Origin: Sapria himalayana
Lineage: Eukaryota; Streptophyta; Magnoliopsida; Malpighiales; Rafflesiaceae
Assembly (NCBI GenBank): GCA_029783825.1
Contig: JAREIK010002637.1
Location: 850,583-914,582 of the forward strand
DNA: 64,000 bases
Direction of reading: 5' to 3'
A program made the position numbers and the translations under genes. The notes below the pieces were generated by a model that saw only the letters and a program-made list of their open reading frames with translations, was not told the origin of the DNA and made no database searches. Below are positions 35,440 to 47,986 of the stretch, piece by piece (position 1 is the first letter of the stretch; every line of letters starts with the position of its first letter).

Positions 35440-37330
35440 CAAAATCATCATTACTATCATTCATTTTATCAATACTCTTGCACTCCCGATAAATAAGCAA
35501 TTTTTTCATCTTCATCAATCAAAACAAGAATATGAATATATTTAGAACTTTTTAGTATTGACTTTCATGATGATGTTTTGATTGAGCTTACTTTAGCTCT
35601 TGTATAAACCTTAAACTATTCGGTTTCACTAGCTCTTGCAACATTATCACATATTAATCACCACTCAGAAGTATCAAATCATCTTATACAACATCATCTT
35701 TTATTCTTCCTATCAACTATTCATTGCTATCATTTATATCTTTTTAGAAAATAAGATACTCTAATTCATATTTCTTCGCTTTTAATGAATCTAAAAAAAT
35801 CATGATTATTAAATTATATATCATATTAAATAATATTATACAGATAAATTTAATTTATGTAATTATTTTAATAATTTATATTCTCAAATATACTCTAATT
35901 CCTTTCACAATCAAAAATACTACATGTTAGGCTAAAAATATACTATACAAACTTCTAGTATTAGACCCAAACATATCCCACCATTTAGTTATAATCAATA
36001 TAAATAAATTATTAGCTTAATATTTTATATATTTTAATCAAAAATACATAATAATATAAATAAAGTAATTAATCAAACTGAATAACTAACCTAAGAATTT
36101 AGACTTTCTTACTTTAATGGCAAACTCATTGTCAAAAAAATCTCTAACATACATATACAAATTCAAATATAATATAATTAATCATTTCTCTCTTTCACTA
36201 ATCTTAACATGTATTTACATATTTCTTCAAAGATTTATAAATCTAGTCATTCCTAATCTTTTTGTATCACAATAGAACTGGGTTTCAAAAAATATTCAAC
36301 TAATTTCAAAGACCTATGAAGTTGAATCTCTCACCTTTCATAAATAATTTTTATTATTTCCTTATACTTTTTTTCACTCTCATTAAAATTTTTAATAGTT
36401 ATTTCTTTTGTTTTTTTCATGACCACATAAATGTAGCTCATAGAAAGCCTCTTTTCAATATCTACGAAGCAAAAAACACATATAAAAAGACTAGACATCT
36501 TCAAACAAAATTTTACAAAAAACAAATTATATTCACAAGATTTTTTTCCTTTTGATTTTTGGTCCATTTATTTTTTTCTAATTTGAACTAATAAGCATCT
36601 TTCTCAAGTTGATTTTTTATTTATTGATATAAGATAATATGATATAAGTTATTGCAACTCAATTCTTTGCATGCCTCGTCAACTCCTTTTACTTAGTAAA
36701 TTATCTCATCATAGTGAGCAATTTCACTTTATTGAAAATATAATCACTTATAGATAAGACCATCGTTATTATATTCTTGATACAAAATAATTTGTTAATA
36801 TCTTCCAACAATATGTTAAGATAATATGCAGCACATGATATTCAATAAAAATAAGACCTTTTTAATTACAATTATCTCCTTATATAAATTAAAATTTAAA
36901 CATAATATAAATAAGTTAATAAAATTAAAAAAAAATAATGTGTAATTACATATATAAATAATAATAAATTTCAAATGATATTATAAAAACTTATTATCAC
37001 ATAATCTAAAATATTATCTATTATAACTTAAAGAATATTATCTTTATCAATTTCTTCCACTTAATTGTCAAGTAATTCTAATAATTTATTTTCTATCTTA
37101 ATCATATAAAAAATATCAATGAATTTATGAACATGATCCCTCTTAAAAAATTCAATCTGAATTTATTAATGTTATATCCTTCATATTAGTTTATCAATCT
37201 GACATAATTGAATATCTATTTTGCTTTCATTCTAATAAATTATCCTTTATAAATAATCAATTCTTATTTTAGATTATTAACTCTCAAATTATGAAGACTT
37301 TGTCCCTTATATCCTAAACTATATTACTCA
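35440..37330 (-). pseudogene. hAT (DUF659-type) transposase pseudogene
   Basis: In minus-strand order there is a YF..ISCAAYYLN..LEDINK segment near 36800, FNKVKLLTMM near 36720, an open stretch at 36331-36567 with VDIEKRLSMSYIYVVMKK and IKNFNESEKKYKEIIKII, a LKDI/NDSNE-like piece near 35720, and an acidic tail near 35440-35490. Equivalent blocks occur in order at 24700-26300. In intact relatives this enzyme cuts and joins the element ends. Stops and frameshifts show it is dead. Confidence 0.7.
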
Positions 37331-38269
37331 AATGTCTTGAGCATTAGTTGAAAACTATATATTTTATCATATTATTCTCAAAATTCATTTGATTTTTTTG
37401 AGTTTTTTTATTGATATATATTCTTTTATTTCTTTCCTAACAAATTTGAAATATTTTCTATTTCAAAATTATCAAACAAGATGTTACTTTTGTCGATAAA
37501 TATCTCATTTTATTATTTTATCACAAAAAATATAAATAAGAATATTTATATATTTCATATTAAGTTAGCATCCATATTTCAATGTTGAAAATTTACTTCC
37601 ACTTAAAAAGTGTACTTTAACTTCAGTTATATCATCTATAATTTTTGGTTGCTAAAGGAGGTACAAAAAAAAGTGAGAATTGAGTTGATAGATAATATTT
37701 TAAAGAAGAGAAATAAGGGAGAGTAACAGACTGGTGAGATAATTAAGTTGATAATTTAATATAGATGAGTAACAGAGTAATGAGATAATTAAGTTGATAT
37801 TTTAATATAGATGAGTAACGGAGTGGTGAAAAAATAAAGATGAAGTAATGGTGGACAAATTGACAAAATGTGAGGGAAAAGGAGATGTAAGGGATAAGAG
37901 GTGGGAGAAAAAAAAAATAATGGGAAACAAAATACAATGAGAAAAAAATATTGATTTTTGTAGGAATGAGGTTAATTAAGTTGGTTCATAGTGGACAAAC
38001 CGACAGAGTGAGGGACAGAATACATGTGGAGAAAAAGAGGTGAAAAATAAAAGGTAGTGGAGGAAAATATATTATGGGAAAGAATATTATTTTTTGTGGG
38101 AATAAGGTTAATTACTAATTGTTATATGGATAGAACTTTCAGAATTATTATTTTTTTCTGTGAGGGAGGCATCAAGATTATTTAGTTTTTGTTGGGAGAG
38201 AGGCAACGGGATTATTGTCATAAACTTTGTGCATCCGTTACATATTGATGACTTTATTGAAAATCAAAC

Positions 38270-39425
38270 ATATTAATAGATTTGAGTGAAAAATATATGA
38301 GAATGCAAGATAAGAGTGCAAGTAGATTGAAAATGAATTTTTTTCAAAATTCAAGCATGGTGACCCTATTAAGTTTGAGAATTTGTCGCTAGTCTAAGAC
38401 TTGATTATGAAAAAAGATATTAGTCTATCCTGCACAAACTGATCAGAAGGTTAAGTCGCTCTCCTGATAATTTTGAGGCAGGGCAAAACAATCAACATAA
38501 AGACATGAAATATGACATATCAGGATGGGTCTCATGAAAGTGTCGATGTAAGGCTGTCACACGAGCTGCACTACTACGTGAATGAGCAAGTATGTGACAA
38601 ATAATATCAAAACATGACAGAAGATTATCAACAAAGAATGTTACCTTATGTCGATCTTGGTGATCGCAAGTCCATCTCTCTCTCCAAAAGATACATAGTA
38701 GTTGATGAATCTATATATGAAGCTGCAATAATAGGATTCGTGTTCCTCCAAATTGAAAGAGATGTTAATCATTATCTAGTAGTGCATAATAAGTAGTTGC
38801 CTACTAGGGGTGGAAGTTCTTGCTTTCGGGGTGAAAGTAAGTGGAGGCTCCTATAAATGGTGAAGCCACGTCCACGAAGAGAGATATCATCTTTGAACCA
38901 AGGTATCAGTGTAGACCTTAATGAATTAAAGCTCATGCAGAGCAATAATCTTCGAATGTGGAGATCATTGGAATGTGTCTTGCACAAGGGCATGCAACAT
39001 ATTAGGTGGCAGTGATTATCACAGACTAAATATGTGTATTCATAACTATAACTGAAGAGTTTATTAAAATATAAGCACGGTAACAAGTTTGAGTGAAAAT
39101 ATATGAGAGTATTCCAACATGAGAGTGCAAGTGGATTGAAAATAAAACTTCTTCAAAGTTCAGGCATGTCAATTCTATTAAGTTTGGAAAGCTTATCGCT
39201 AGTTTGGGACTTGACTATAAAGAAAGGTATTGACTTATCATGCACAAACTAGTCAGAATCTAAAGTCACTCTCTAGATGAGCTCGAAACAAAGCAAAACC
39301 AATCAGCATAGAGACGTGAAATATGATAAGGCAAGTTAGATCTCATTAAAGTATCGAAGTGAGGCCACCACATGGGCTACATTATTGTGTGAACGAGTAG
39401 ACCCATGACATTATGTAGTTTCAAT
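38270..39425. repeat. Pair of about 330-bp direct repeats flanking a 480-bp segment
   Basis: About 38275-38600 and 39085-39420 share, in order, TTTGAGTGAAAA, AGAGTGCAAGT.GATTGAAAAT, CCTATTAAGTTTG/TTCTATTAAGTTTG, GCACAAACT and GACATGAAATATGA-like text. The segment between has a 60-codon frame (38614-38796) that matches nothing I know. This could be a tiny LTR (TRIM-like) insertion inside the hAT, or a duplication. Confidence 0.6.
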
Positions 39426-39662
39426 GGGGAGGAGGCATCAGTATTATGTATTAATTTTTATGTGAGGGTGGAGAGAAGCATCGGAAATATTAATCTCTAT
39501 GGGAGAGAGCATCAGGATTAATGCTTGCCTACCCTAAGGAACACATGCATTAGACACTCCTAGGCATACCTTGCACAGATGAACATGCCTCCCCCGAGGT
39601 AAGGAGGAGCTTTGGCAAAGGCATCATGGCGCTTGCGTTCTAGGCATGCCTTTAATAACTAT

Positions 39663-40680
39663 GAAATCTCCTATTTAAAATAATATTCATAACTATAGAA
39701 AAAAGACTCCAATATTATGTTAGACACCAGAAAAGATTAGTAAGTCATATCTCATCTTAGATAGCTTAAGATAGATAAATTCATATAATTTTAATTAACT
39801 TTATATATCTAAATTGTTATTATCATCATATAATAAGATTGAACAATAACTAGTATAAAAATATCAAGATAGGTCGCTTATACATAAAAAATCATCACAT
39901 CATTTACTCTTAGCTAATTAGCATAGTGATTATATCCGAATATGTTATTCATGTCCATATTTAGAGGCTCACTAAAATTATTGTACCTAAATATAAACAT
40001 TTTATCTAATTTTTCATAAATCTAATCATCTAGTTTTTCTGTTTGGTTTATGTATATAAATATGTATTTTAATATATTTTTTATCTCTTTCATCTTAACT
40101 CTATGAACCATAGACATAGCCAAACAATAAAAAAATGGAATGAAATATCAGTATTTTAAATTTTTAGTTTTCATCTTAATAATCATAATATTAAAATTAA
40201 TGTATCATTTATACTGGCTAAACATAATACTAATATTATATATATACCTAAGTATAATGCATGTATTATATTTTTTGATGCATTAATCGGTACATATTTT
40301 TTTATAAAATATACAATGTGATGAATCTTCTTCGATACTTGTAGAATTTTAATTTTAATTATATTAAAATGAGTCATAACAATTAAAATTCTTTTTTTTT
40401 ATTTTTAGGCACATGATTGGAGACCATGAGAGAACTTAATTTAAGCATCAAATCATTCGATTTGGTTATAATTATTAAGATATTATCTATATTTGACTAA
40501 TTCATTTTCATCGAATTCATTGTTTATCATTTCTTAATTATATGACAAGTGATTAAAAATTTAAGAATGAAAAAAAAAATTATTTGTTACTAATTTTATT
40601 AATTTATTTATTAATCTAAGAATTAATAAATAAAACAAAATAATTCTAACACAATCATAATATATATCTTAACTTTATGT
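39663..40680. repeat. AT-rich dispersed repeat, copy D, right part
   Basis: 39665-39915 aligns with 32560-32850, and 40080-40260 aligns with 8840-9020 (ATGAACCATAGACATAGCCA versus the copy-B wording). No gene seen. Confidence 0.55.
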
Positions 40681-41169
40681 GCATAACATATTTTGGATTC
40701 CACCTCTTTTTCTTGCATATTGCAGTGGCTACTAGTCACCAAACTAATATCAATGCTTCGTTGTATTAAAATTACAAATTATTAAAAAAATAAACACAAA
40801 AGAACATGATTAATTCTAGATCGAGAAGATGAGAAGAAAGAATATAGGTTTACAAATTAAGTGTAAAAAATAAATTATATCAATATCCGATTTATAGTAA
40901 AAAAAATTAATAAAGAAATATTTTTTTTATTTTTTTTATTTTTTTAATATTATTTAGAACAAAGATTCAATAGTTGTCAAATTTCTCATTGTGACAGAAC
41001 TCAAATACAAAACTCATGACAAAAAAAAGTAGAAGATGAAGAACAAAATAAATAGAGAGAAAAAAAAAATAAAGAATAAGAAAAAAATAATAATAATAAT
41101 AATAACAACAATAAAGAAATAGAAATAGAAAAAAAAACAACAATAACAATATATATATATATATATAGT
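40681..41169. other. A/T-homopolymer-rich sequence
   Basis: It holds (AAT)n at about 41084-41104 and (AT)n at about 41149-41166. The open frame at 40967-41149 is low-complexity Phe/Leu/Tyr and is not a gene. Confidence 0.6.
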
Positions 41170-41640
41170 GGAGGAAAAAAAAGGAGTGGAAGATAATGAG
41201 AAAAAAAATAAAAAATATTAATAATAATTAGAAGAAATAAAAGAGAAAAAAATTAAGAAAAGCGAGATGTGAGGAGCAATGAGGGAGGGGAGAGGGGGGA
41301 GGGGGGAGGGGGGAGGGGGGCGGGGCGAGGGGCGCTCTAGCGAAGGGACATCTTAAAAATATATTATAATTTATTTTACAAGGCGATGGGAGCTCTACGC
41401 AAACTCCATTGAGTTCAACGGAGCTCGTGCAGCTCTAGCGAGCTTCACAATGGAGCACGTTGGAGCTCTACGGAGCTCCATCGAGCTTTCCATGGAGTAG
41501 GAGAGAGGGGCGAGGGCGAGGAGAGAGGGGCAAGGAAAAGGGGCAAGTAAGATGAGCAAGGGTGAGGAGAGAAGAGCAAAGAAGAGGGGCGAGAAGAGGG
41601 GCGAAGGGAGCACCAGCAAAGGGCATCTTAAAAATATATT
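41170..41640. repeat. GC-rich repeat with GAGCTC cluster and G-rich array
   Basis: 41281-41335 is a run of AGGGGGG-type units that could form G-quadruplexes. 41385-41500 is rich in GAGCTC/GGAGCTC, like 3255-3430. The text ending in GACATCTTAAAAATATATTAT occurs near 41350 and again near 41620, so part of it is duplicated. Confidence 0.65.
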
Positions 41641-42059
41641 ATTAATTATAATATATTATAATTAATAATATATTTATAATATATTATAAATTATAATATA
41701 TTATAATTTATAAAATATTTATTAATTATATTTATAGTGAATGGCCATCTTAAAAATAATTTTTTATTTTTTATTTTTTATTTTTTATTTTTTATTTTTT
41801 ATTTTTTATTTTTTATTTTTTATTTTTTATTTTTTATTTTTTATTTTTTATTTTTTATTTTTTATTTTTTATTTATTATATTTTATTTTATTTTATATTT
41901 TTTTAATATTAATTAATTATATATTGGGATGCTCAAAAAACTTACACATTTATACCTCATGGCTTACGCCTCACCTTGCGAACACAAAAATACTTCATCT
42001 TACACTTTTACCTTTTATAACTTTGCTCATAAGTATGACTCAGTAAAAAATAAATTAAA
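41641..42059. repeat. AT palindromes and an ATTTTTT heptamer minisatellite
   Basis: 41641-41720 is built of TATAATATATTATAAT-type inverted repeats. About 41759-41872 is a tandem array of ATTTTTT (about 16 units). The 101-codon frame across it is a by-product of the repeat. Confidence 0.85.
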
Positions 42060-44225
42060 TTTTTTGAGAAATGATAAATAAATTAGTATATAATTAAATA
42101 ATAAGAGATATAAGAAAAATAATTTAGGATGTGAGTTTAGAAAAATTAATAAAATATAAAGATCAATCTTAAATTTAATCTTAGCTTAAGACATTACTAA
42201 GCTAATACATAATATTAATAAAAAGAAAGAAATATTTAGTGATCTTCAAAAATAATTCTAATGAAAGTCAAATAATTTTTTTCACATCAAGAGAAGATAA
42301 AATATTATACAAAAACCATAAAGTAATATCAGATATGAATCAAACAATTCAATATAAATTATTTGTAATTAATCTGTATCTTAGAAAATACAATCATAAA
42401 AAAAATTCAAAGGAAAAACAATAAGTAGTTTTTTGAAAAAAAAACTAGAAAATAAAGTTAATGGCTTCCTTGGATATAAATGTGTAAACAATGTCGAATG
42501 AAATGATAGAAAATATGAAAAAAGATATCTAAAAAAATTTTAAGCATGTCCAATAAATATTTACTATCATAAATAAATTTAAAAGGAAAAACTTGCAATT
42601 CAACAAATTATTATGAAGAAATAAATTTATTTTGAGAATTACAAAAGAATAAAAAATAAAACACTATGAGAATATAAGGTAAAAAACAAAACTAAAAGTG
42701 ATAAGTAAAATAAAATTTAAGATATGTGATATGTTATATAATAAATTATAAAGTAAATAAAAAAATTATATTTATAAGTTGATTAAGATGAAGTAGAAAG
42801 AAGAGCAGACATATTTACAAAGTAATAAAAATAATTAAATTATAATAAAAGATAAAAATTAAAGAAAAATAAATAATATATTTTCATAATCAATTAAAAA
42901 AAATTCAAAAATTTAGATTTAAATATTGAAGATAATAAAAGACTAAATAACTTCAGATATTTAGCCAAAATAAAACTAATGAAAATTAAAAAGACTATCA
43001 AAAAAATAAATATCAAAAAAGTTCACGGGTCATATGATACCCTATTAAAGTTTAATGAGTCTTGAAAGAGAAAGACATAAAAAATTACAAAATAAGAAAA
43101 GCATTCAAAATTATAATAGCTATTACAAAATTAAACTCATAAATCATTATGAAACATTGAGAAAAAATGAGTAAATATAAATTATGAAAAAAAAGATGAT
43201 TTCAAAAAATTAATTTAAAATTTATGTCAGCTAAGTTTGCAATGAATATTATTTACTTGGTCTGAAAATTAATCAAAAAATATTAAAAAAAAACGATACA
43301 TAGTATTTATTGATTTTTAGGAAGCTAGTAATAGTCACAAAAGACTTCATTTAGTAGGAATTATATAGAAAAAAGATCAAATATATATATTATATTAATA
43401 AAAAACATATATGAGAAAATAATGTTCAAATTAGATTGATGCAAGACGTCACTTACAAGTTTCCAATAACTATGCAACTATATCAAGGATCTTTGCTAGA
43501 TCCTTATATTTTTATACGAATAATGAATGAATTGATAAAAGATTTCCAAAAAATTATCTTCTGGTAACCAAATGAATATTAATTATCAATCATTTTAAAT
43601 ACCAAGACTTTATATTAAATAAAGATGAAGAAATTGATTTATGGTATATCTCAAAAGATTAACATTGAATAAACCAAATAAAAAATTGCATTATATATTT
43701 TTTGTGATAGACATGTGTCGAATAAATTAAAGAACAAATTTTAAAGAATACCCACAAGATAAGTCATATTTATATAAATGAATATAAAATGATGACGAAT
43801 CAACATATTAAAAGAATGAAAGTGGCAAAGATAAAAATAATAGAATGGATATTTGGTAAGACTATAAATAATAGAATTATTAATAAATCTATTAGAAAAA
43901 AAGATTAAAATAACTCATACTTGTGATCAAACAAGAAAGAATCATAAGAAATAGTTCGTCCACATCCAATGTAAATCTCCTAGTGCACCAATTGTAAAAC
44001 ATGAAATTATTTGAGTGAAGAAAAAAAAGAACTAGATATAGACTTTAAGAATTAAATAAAAATTATAAATAATAATTTAATAATTTAATAATTTTAAATT
44101 TTAATAATTAAAAAATTTAAAATTAATATAATTTTTAATAGAATTGATTGTAAAAATATAATTCATATAATCAACCCCAAATAAGTATGATAAAACTTAG
44201 TTAATAATAATAATGATCAATAAAA
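42060..44225 (+). mobile_element. RTE-type LINE relic
   Basis: Shifted frames give LNHYETLRKNE-like text (about 43140), MSAKFAMNIIYLV.KLIKKY at about 43230, YIVFIDFREAS at about 43300 (the DFEKAYDR step) and the LHQGS-type turn near 43480. The 3' end at about 44170-44220 has ACCCCAAATAAGTATGATAA then (AAT)n, the usual plant RTE tail. The part before 43000 is assigned by continuity only. It is antisense to the E4 gene. Confidence 0.75.
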
Positions 44226-44899
44226 CTCAATATAAAATATGTACAAGGAAAGTCTTTATATGAGAATCATGTCTAATTAGGACAATCCATGAAATAAGTG
44301 CAATCATCCATGATACAATAAAATAAAAAAACAAAAAAAAAATTAGATTGTAACATTACCCCCTCGGGTTGATTTGTAAAGGTCATGAATGCCAAACTTA
44401 TAGAAAGTAAAAAAAAATGAAATCTCTTCTAGGCCTTCTTGAAGATATCCACTAGTTGCTTTACTATCCAAATATAGATTATAGTAATTGTCTCATTATA
44501 TATTTTCTTTATATAGTATTAGTATTATTAATTAATTTTAAAATTCTTTTAAATAAATTCATAGACAAGATTTTTCAAAATCTATAATAAATAAAAAATG
44601 ATCTAATATGTAATATATTATTCAAATATCATGTGCTGATGTGCACAACCAAGTATAAACGTACTCAAATTCTAATTGAATTTTTATAATTATAGAGATA
44701 AGATCCACAATCATATTTTAATATTTTTTAAAAAACAATCTTATCTCATATAAAAATAAATAGAATATCTTTGTACATAAATTAAGTGTATAGGTAAAAT
44801 ATAGAACTATGATATCGATTACTTATGAAATTCAATACAATAATTACTTCTTGAAAGAATTAGACCTATTAAATCAGAGATTAATAATATTTTATTATA
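44226..44899. other. Mixed sequence with a minus-strand polypurine-like mark
   Basis: Read on the minus strand, 44366-44340 gives CCCGAGGGGGTAATGTTACA, which looks like a Copia polypurine tract next to an LTR start. This suggests a small opposite-orientation fragment. The rest is unassigned. Confidence 0.35.
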
Positions 44900-45342
44900 A
44901 TATATATGTAGATCGACACATTGGTATCAATCTAATTTTTCAAAAGTAAACGAAATATATCAAAGTTGATTATAATTTCACCCAAAAGAATATCAAAGAT
45001 GATTCAATAATTATGGTAAATATGTTTACCAATATGTAAATTACAGACATCTTCACAAAAGAAGGGTGTTATGATCTATTCTAAGAAGGTTCAATATTCA
45101 TTTCTTCCAATATGAATATTTATGACATATAAGCATCATCTTAACGGAGGATTTTATAATTTAATTTTATTTATTATTGTATTTTATTCTTTTTTTTATT
45201 TTGTTCTACAAATTATTATGTGACACATGATTTGCCTCAACTTGAATATTTAAATATGTTATGATCTCTAATTTTAATTCAATGAAAATACTTATTTTTT
45301 TTCTCGCTCTCCTCTTTTATCTTTCCTTTCCTCACTCTCATT
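44900..45342 (+). pseudogene. Copia RNase H tail and LTR fragment
   Basis: HIGINLIFQK-stop-TKYIKVDYNF and ITDIFTKEGCYDLF match the NPVFHERTKHIEVD and ADIFTK steps of Copia RNase H. A purine-rich ACGGAGGAT follows at about 45148, then LTR-like text up to the hAT insertion at 45343. Confidence 0.65.
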
Positions 45343-47122
45343 TAGAGATAACAAATATATCCGTATCCGTGGATTTTCGACCCGATCCAATCTAGTCAAA
45401 CAGTAAAAAAATCCATTGACTGAACAATGAATATGGATATGAATAAAATCCAATTTTTTTAAATGGATATGGATTAGATATGAATTTAGGCGTATTCAAT
45501 CCAAAACTAGTATGGATAAAATCCTTGTACTAGAAGATTGAGTTTGAATTGTCCAACAATGTGGAACTCTACTAACTAATGCTTAAAACTATTTTAACTT
45601 ATAAAAATTTGTTTCCTTGACTTAAGTTATTTGAGTCACACTGTGTGCTTGTGCATAGTGAAGCATAATGAGAGACTACAAAAGATATTTACAATAGGTT
45701 AGAATTGTTCTATAGTGTCACTGAGTTATTTTCTAGGACAATATATCTCACTGCTAATATATTTTTTCGTGTAATTTTTAGGATTAAAATAATATTGAAT
45801 AAATAGCTCATATCCTCCAATATAATAATTAGTATAATAACAAAAAATATGGTTGCAAAATTTAATATATATTAGAATGTGATCCATAAAATTGATGAAT
45901 GTTACTTTTCTGTAGTATTGAACCCTAAATATAAGATGACTTTTATTTTCTTACTTTTATTTGATTTATCCAAATGACTTTAGTAAATAAATTAGTAACA
46001 TTCAACAACTTTGTTATGAGTTGGTGAAATAATATTATACTAGAATGTATAGAAAAACTATATATAATATGCAGTACATGGAACAGGCACTTTAATTTTA
46101 AAAGGGATTTAAATAACTATCAATAATAATTATCAATTGTTTGTGAAAAAAATAAAGACAAATAAAACTATTAGTTTCAGAATTGAATTGGACCACTACT
46201 TAGAAGAAAATATTTTGTCTGATAGTTCTCAATTTGATATTTTATTATGGTTGAAGTTGAATGAGATAAAGTATCTTATCTTGAAAACTATTGCAATAGA
46301 CATATTAGTGAATCTATTATTTACTGTTGTTTCAGAATCTATATTCAGTTCTATTGGAAAAATTAGTAAGTCCTCATCGTAATCAACTTCATCCAAAAAT
46401 GATAAAAGTATTGATTTGTGTTCAAAGTTAGTTATGAAGTGAAATGATAAAACATGATGATAAATTTATTTCATTGACTATTTATTTTTTATTTACGTAG
46501 AATTTCATAATATTTGAAATTTTTAATATTAGTCTGTTTTTTATATATTTTTTTCTAGGTGGAGATGAATTATTTATTTTAGATGATTATGTATTAATTT
46601 ATGAATAAGATATTCGCATGCATAATGAAGGTATTAACTTTTATAACTAATAAATTTTAATTTATATTACAATTTAAGTATTCAAATATTAAGTAATTTT
46701 TTTTATAATTGTATGATCTGAGATTATGCATAATCAATAACAACATTTTTATTGGCTTTTATAAAAATAAAATCTACCAAACTTTATTGAAACTTTGTTT
46801 AATATTTTAAACATTTTGAATTTGTCACTCGATACAAATATTTTAATTTTTGATATTTTATTAACTATAAACTTTGGTTTATATTCCTTAATCTATGAAT
46901 CATGAAATTATAACTAGTATCATAGGTTAACAAAATATATCTCAATGTCGCATGGATAAATCCAATATCCGTGAAAAATATCCGAAATTTGATGAATAGG
47001 ATATGAATTTAGATTTTTTATATTCATAATATATGAATATAGATATGGATATATTATTTTTATTTAGGATCAAATATGAATTTTAAAAAATCCGATCCAA
47101 ATCCGATCTAATGTAATCCCTA
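45343..47122 (+). mobile_element. hAT element (1,780 bp) with perfect 8-bp TSD
   Basis: The ends are TAGAGATAAC and, read inward from the right, TAGGGATTACATT. The target duplication CTCTCATT is identical at 45335-45342 and 47123-47130. The subterminal zones share ATCCGATCC/ATCCGTATCC wording. It contains the 3' half of a transposase gene, so it is a deletion derivative. Confidence 0.9.
45700..46450 (+). pseudogene. hAT transposase C-terminal half (RICESLEEPER-like)
   Basis: VLNPKYKM at about 45920 matches the LDPRYKM motif. The open part 46137-46382 reads ELDHYLEENILSDSSQFDIL, WLKLNEIKYLILKTIAIDIL and VVSESIFSSIGK, which is the hAT dimerisation domain in full order, followed by broken SRLHP-like text. 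Stops precede it, and the DNA-binding and most catalytic parts are missing. Confidence 0.85.
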
Positions 47123-47130
47123 CTCTCATT

Positions 47131-47986
47131 ACTGAGTCCCTAAAATCCTAACTTCTACACTAATATTGTGGACTCTTGTCTAACTCGCTTACCTTGCTCC
47201 ATAGCATGGCTTTGCTAAGTTTGCTAATTTTTATCTTTAAAGTACTCATTACATTCATTTGTTCTTTCATTTTATAGTACAACTAAGAGACATTTTAAAA
47301 AATCCATTTCAAATTACCAAAATGAAAGGCCTTGATTAGAATATAATATTTTCTATGACATTTTTTACAACAAAAAATCACATAAAGTTAAATTTTTTCC
47401 TCAATTCATATCATGTTGGATCTACCATGGTAATTTTTCAAAAACAAAGATGACTATAAATGTAAAATGTAATATCAAGAGGATGGTCAAACAAGGTAAT
47501 GTAGCCCAATGTCTAATTGATAAAAAAAATTGATGAAAAATCAAATTACCACAAAATGGATATCTGCCAATTAGAAAGTATTATGGCATCAAAAAACTCT
47601 AGCTCAACTTCACCAAGACCAACAACTCCAAGCCCAAGGGCATGAGCATTCTAAGAGTCATGAATGATCACTCCAACCTTGTAACTTAATCACCATATTT
47701 AAAAACAAATGTTATCCATGCCACATGGTGATGAAAAACACGAGAATATGCCAAAATATTAAAATAAACAAATTATGTCTTAGATTTGATATGTTTGAGG
47801 AGTTTTAAGTTTATTTTAAAATTTAAAACAAAATTTTTATGTGATTTTTTTCTCTGAAACTGCACTATTACAAAAAAAAAAAATCAAAGATAACAATAAC
47901 AAAGAAAAAAAAACAGTACGCAAACACGTAATAGGATGAATATCAAAAATTTCAAAAGCAGAAAAGCAAGTAAACTGGCGACTAAC
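47131..47986. other. Intron sequence next to exon 1, nothing recognised
   Basis: It is moderately AT-rich, with no coding signal or element ends on either strand. It is probably original intron or anciently decayed sequence. Confidence 0.45.

Larger units (their letters stand above)
35010..39662 (-). mobile_element. hAT transposon relic of full-length size (4,653 bp), copy 2
   Basis: The left end TATAGTTATTTAAGGCAC and the right end (read inward CATAGTTATTAAAGGCATGC) are inverted. The flanks GAATCTTT (35002-35009) and AAATCTCC (39663-39670) agree at five of eight positions, all differences being transitions. Removing the element restores the repeat order seen uninterrupted near 32540-32590. 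The minus strand carries transposase pieces matching copy 1. Confidence 0.7.
12469..47986 (-). other. UBE4: Giant intron 1 of the UFD2/MUSE3-like gene (35,518 bp)
   Basis: The ends are set by the matching donor (GTTAGT, 47986 downwards) and acceptor (CAG, 12469). Both splice phases agree. Going along the transcript the intron contains a hAT (45343-47122), a Copia 3' end, an RTE LINE, a GC-rich repeat, a 4.65-kb hAT, further hAT-like pieces, a Copia carrying an RTE LINE, a MITE with palindromes, a hAT transposase relic, two more Copia RT/RNaseH relics and a Copia 5' half. No other host exon was recognised inside it. The size is inferred from one contiguous window, so an assembly join cannot be excluded, although the sequence shows no gap characters. 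Confidence 0.88.

Noticed and set aside
36316..36555. 79-codon plus-strand frame
   Set aside because: It is the antisense shadow of the hAT transposase piece at 36331-36567.
38614..38796. 60-codon frame between direct repeats as a small gene
   Set aside because: It matches nothing, and its length is within chance; kept only as part of the repeat-pair finding.
41741..42046. 101-codon plus-strand frame rich in Phe, Ile and Tyr
   Set aside because: It is the translation of an ATTTTTT tandem repeat and not a protein.
47884..47986. C-terminal 34 codons of the open frame extending exon 1
   Set aside because: Homology ends at a consensus donor; the remainder is low-complexity hydrophobic intron translation.
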